This document shows positions 6,959 to 8,248 of a DNA stretch of 8,248 nucleotides, piece by piece; within the stretch, counting starts at the first letter, position 1, and the number at the start of each line of letters is the position of its first letter. A program made the translations under genes and the position numbers. Below the pieces are notes generated by a model, which did no database searches, was not told the DNA's origin, and saw only the letters and a list, made by a program, of their open reading frames with translations. This DNA is from JBMYQA01 sp049600855 (lineage in GTDB: Bacteria; Bacteroidota; Bacteroidia; Cytophagales; Flammeovirgaceae), in assembly GCA_049600855.1 (NCBI GenBank), contig JBMYQA010000274.1, positions 1 through 8,248 of the forward strand. Reading direction: 5' to 3'.

Positions 6959-7678
6959 CTATAAATACAAATAATACTCCTTCAACAGTTCTACAAACTG
7001 TTTGGTATACACATTGGGGGCTTCACGAATAATGAATGGGGTTGAGTTTACTTGTTCTGTCCGTGCTTTCCCATAAACCGCCACTACACGAATGACCGAA
7101 CTATCTTTCCAATTTTGAATGCACAACTCGTGTTGGCAATACAGGCCTGCTTGACTAGCAATTTTCCGAAATAAGGGTTCTTGTTCTGCTGGAAGGATGA
7201 GGTAAAAACGCCCTTGATCACTTAATCCATCAGCTACACACTGAGCTAATTCCTCATAACTCAGTGTTTCGGTATGCCGAGCTTGGCTTTTTAGTTTTTC
7301 TTGATTTTTAAGGTGATTTGGAAAATACGGCGGATTAGAAATGATGAGCTGATAAGGTGCTTTCGAGTTAGTAACAAATGTTTGAATTGCCATTTGATGC
7401 ACCTGAAGCCGATCTGCCCAAGGACTTTCCTTAAAATTATTGGCACATTGCAAAGCTGCTTGTTCATCCAACTCAACACTATCAATCGAAGCTTCAAATG
7501 CTTGGGCAAGCATCAGACTTAGTAATCCTGTACCACTTCCAATATCTAAGATGCGTTGGGGAACAAGCTCACACAAAGCAGTATATGCACCTAGAATACA
7601 AGCATCTGTAGTGACTTTCATCGCACACTGATCCTGATTAATTCTAAACTGCTTAAATTGAAAATAGCTATTTGCCAT
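6959..7678 (-). CDS. trmN6: tRNA1(Val) (adenine(37)-N6)-methyltransferase TrmN6 (YfiC family)
   Basis: This cytoplasmic SAM-dependent enzyme is expected to methylate N6 of A37 in tRNA(Val), next to the anticodon. Numbered from my preferred start (239 residues): the family's N-terminal signature FQFKQF (6-11) and CAMKVTTDACILGAY (18-32), SAM motif I DIGSGTG (45-51), the ribose-binding acidic residue in VELDE (E69), the N6-adenine catalytic motif NPPY (115-118), and the C-terminal YTKQFVELLKEYYL typical of the family. I chose the ATG at 7676-7678 because homologues begin just before the FKQF motif. An ATG at 7706-7708 would add ten residues (MLKLFSTFAV) and lie 7 bases after the upstream stop. 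The gene follows the DoxX gene closely on the same strand, suggesting co-transcription. The CHAT gene starts 64 bases downstream with no terminator in between. Confidence 0.92.
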   Translation of the reverse strand: MANSYFQFKQFRINQDQCAMKVTTDACILGAYTALCELVPQRILDIGSGTGLLSLMLAQAFEASIDSVELDEQAALQCANNFKESPWADRLQVHQMAIQTFVTNSKAPYQLIISNPPYFPNHLKNQEKLKSQARHTETLSYEELAQCVADGLSDQGRFYLILPAEQEPLFRKIASQAGLYCQHELCIQNWKDSSVIRVVAVYGKARTEQVNSTPFIIREAPNVYTKQFVELLKEYYLYL

Positions 7679-7690
7679 AACAGCAAAAGT

Positions 7691-7706
7691 GCTGAAAAGT
7701 TTCAGC
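7691..7706. repeat. Short palindrome at the trmN6 start region
   Basis: GCTGAAA and TTTCAGC flank a two-base centre (AG). On the minus strand it lies 12 bases upstream of the preferred trmN6 ATG and overlaps the alternative upstream ATG. A second weak stem (AGCA 7682-7685 with TGCT 7690-7693) overlaps it. In the mRNA these could form competing small hairpins near the ribosome-binding region, or the palindrome could be chance. Confidence 0.35.
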
Positions 7707-7715
7707 ATAAACTAT

Positions 7716-8135
7716 TTAGTAATCCACCAATTGTAATTTCGCTTGTTCTGCTTTGAATTTCTCCCAAACGGTGTCGACAGAATATTTGCCGCTGCCATTA
7801 AAAAATACCGTTAAATACCCAATCAAATAAAGTGAAGCTAATTCCATGTCTCCCCAATTTCCAAGATGTACATAAAAAATAGCGACCAACATGGTCATGA
7901 TCAACGGGATGGAAACCAATTTTGTTTTAAAGCCAATCATGAGCATAAAAGCACAAACTACTTCAGCAATTACAGCAAGAAATAGGGAAAAAGTAGGATT
8001 CATTCCTAAAATGGCAGGAAAGGTAATTTCTTCTCGACTGAGCAGGAGGCTTAATTTGTCAAATCCATGAGGAAGCATGAGTGCCCCCATGCCAATGCGC
8101 AATAGGGCAAGACCAAATTCCTTTTTCATAGTCAT
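7716..8135 (-). CDS. DoxX-family integral membrane protein
   Basis: This small membrane protein of 139 residues belongs to the DoxX family, whose members have been tied to quinone or thiol redox processes, but whose role here is unknown. Four membrane segments are visible at about residues 7-24, 49-68, 73-91 and 98-113. Family features include LLRIGMGALMLPHGFDKL (11-28), an acidic residue in the second helix (AEV, E58), and the C-terminal GSGKYSVD (114-121). The reading frame stays open up to a TTG at 8160-8162, but I prefer the ATG at 8133-8135, or the one two codons later at 8127-8129, because homologues start just before the MKKE-type N-terminus. The stop lies 7 to 37 bases upstream of trmN6, depending on the start of that gene, so the two are probably one transcript. 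It appears to be the first gene of the minus-strand group. Confidence 0.88.
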   Translation of the reverse strand: MTMKKEFGLALLRIGMGALMLPHGFDKLSLLLSREEITFPAILGMNPTFSLFLAVIAEVVCAFMLMIGFKTKLVSIPLIMTMLVAIFYVHLGNWGDMELASLYLIGYLTVFFNGSGKYSVDTVWEKFKAEQAKLQLVDY

Positions 8136-8176
8136 TTTGTTGTTTATACTAAAATAGATCAAATATTAAGCCTTTA

Positions 8177-8248
8177 ATGATGAAAGCTCATAGTAAGCAT
8201 GTAAGCAGAATGAATACGGCATTTTTACTGATTCTTTTTAAGCTAAAA
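8177..8248 (+). CDS. Possible 5' end of a plus-strand gene, cut by the window edge
   Basis: From ATGATG at 8177-8182 the plus strand stays open for all 24 codons to the window end. The translation begins MMKAHSKHVSRMNTAFLLILFKLK, a basic stretch followed by a hydrophobic one, as in a signal peptide or membrane anchor. If real, it is divergent from the DoxX gene and the two share a 41-base promoter region. An open frame this short arises by chance fairly often, so the call is weak and no product can be named. Confidence 0.3.
   Translation, partial: MMKAHSKHVSRMNTAFLLILFKLK

Noticed and set aside
8155..8170. TTAATATTTG (minus strand) as a -7 promoter box for the DoxX gene, and the TTG at 8160-8162 inside it as the DoxX start
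   Set aside because: The box has the wrong internal spacing and no -33 partner. The TTG start would add nine residues not expected in the family, while two ATGs lie just downstream.

Overview
The window looks like a chromosomal stretch from a member of the Bacteroidota. It is moderately AT-rich, and none of the start codons I checked has a convincing Shine-Dalgarno sequence. The proteins are types common in that phylum: a secreted M14 carboxypeptidase with extra C-terminal domains, a secreted TPR-CHAT protein with a C-terminal membrane anchor, a DoxX-type membrane protein, and TrmN6 with the N-terminal FQFKQF form. I see no IS element, phage gene, CRISPR array, rRNA or complete tRNA.

Layout, left to right. 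Positions 1-151 hold a good intrinsic terminator for the minus-strand gene that follows. Positions 152-2662 (minus) encode a secreted M14-family zinc carboxypeptidase with a glutamine-amidotransferase-like domain near the C-terminus. Positions 2663-2914 are a 252-base divergent intergenic region, unusually rich in inverted repeats. They include a 12-base element placed almost symmetrically just upstream of both start codons. Positions 2915-4000 (plus) encode a membrane-anchored or exported thioredoxin-fold protein (CxxC in VPGCMTC) fused to a shortened MsrA-like domain. This gene meets the next one tail to tail, and the two stop codons share the palindrome TTAA (3997-4000). Positions 3997-6894 (minus) encode a 965-residue exported TPR-CHAT protein, a caspase-like peptidase candidate with an intact His-Cys pair. 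Upstream of it, also on the minus strand, lie trmN6 (6959-7678) and a DoxX-family gene (7716-8135). The last ~70 bases may hold the first codons of a plus-strand gene cut by the window edge.

How the genes may work together. The DoxX and trmN6 genes are closely spaced and probably co-transcribed; the CHAT gene follows after 64 bases and could be read from the same transcript. Four of the five complete products are predicted to be exported or in the membrane (carboxypeptidase, thioredoxin/MsrA-like protein, CHAT protein, DoxX), so the region has an envelope flavour. I cannot show that it is one functional system. The divergent carboxypeptidase/thioredoxin pair, with its mirrored upstream element, is the best candidate for co-regulated genes. 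The most unusual items are that mirrored element, the thioredoxin-MsrA-like fusion, and the outward-facing caspase-like protein.
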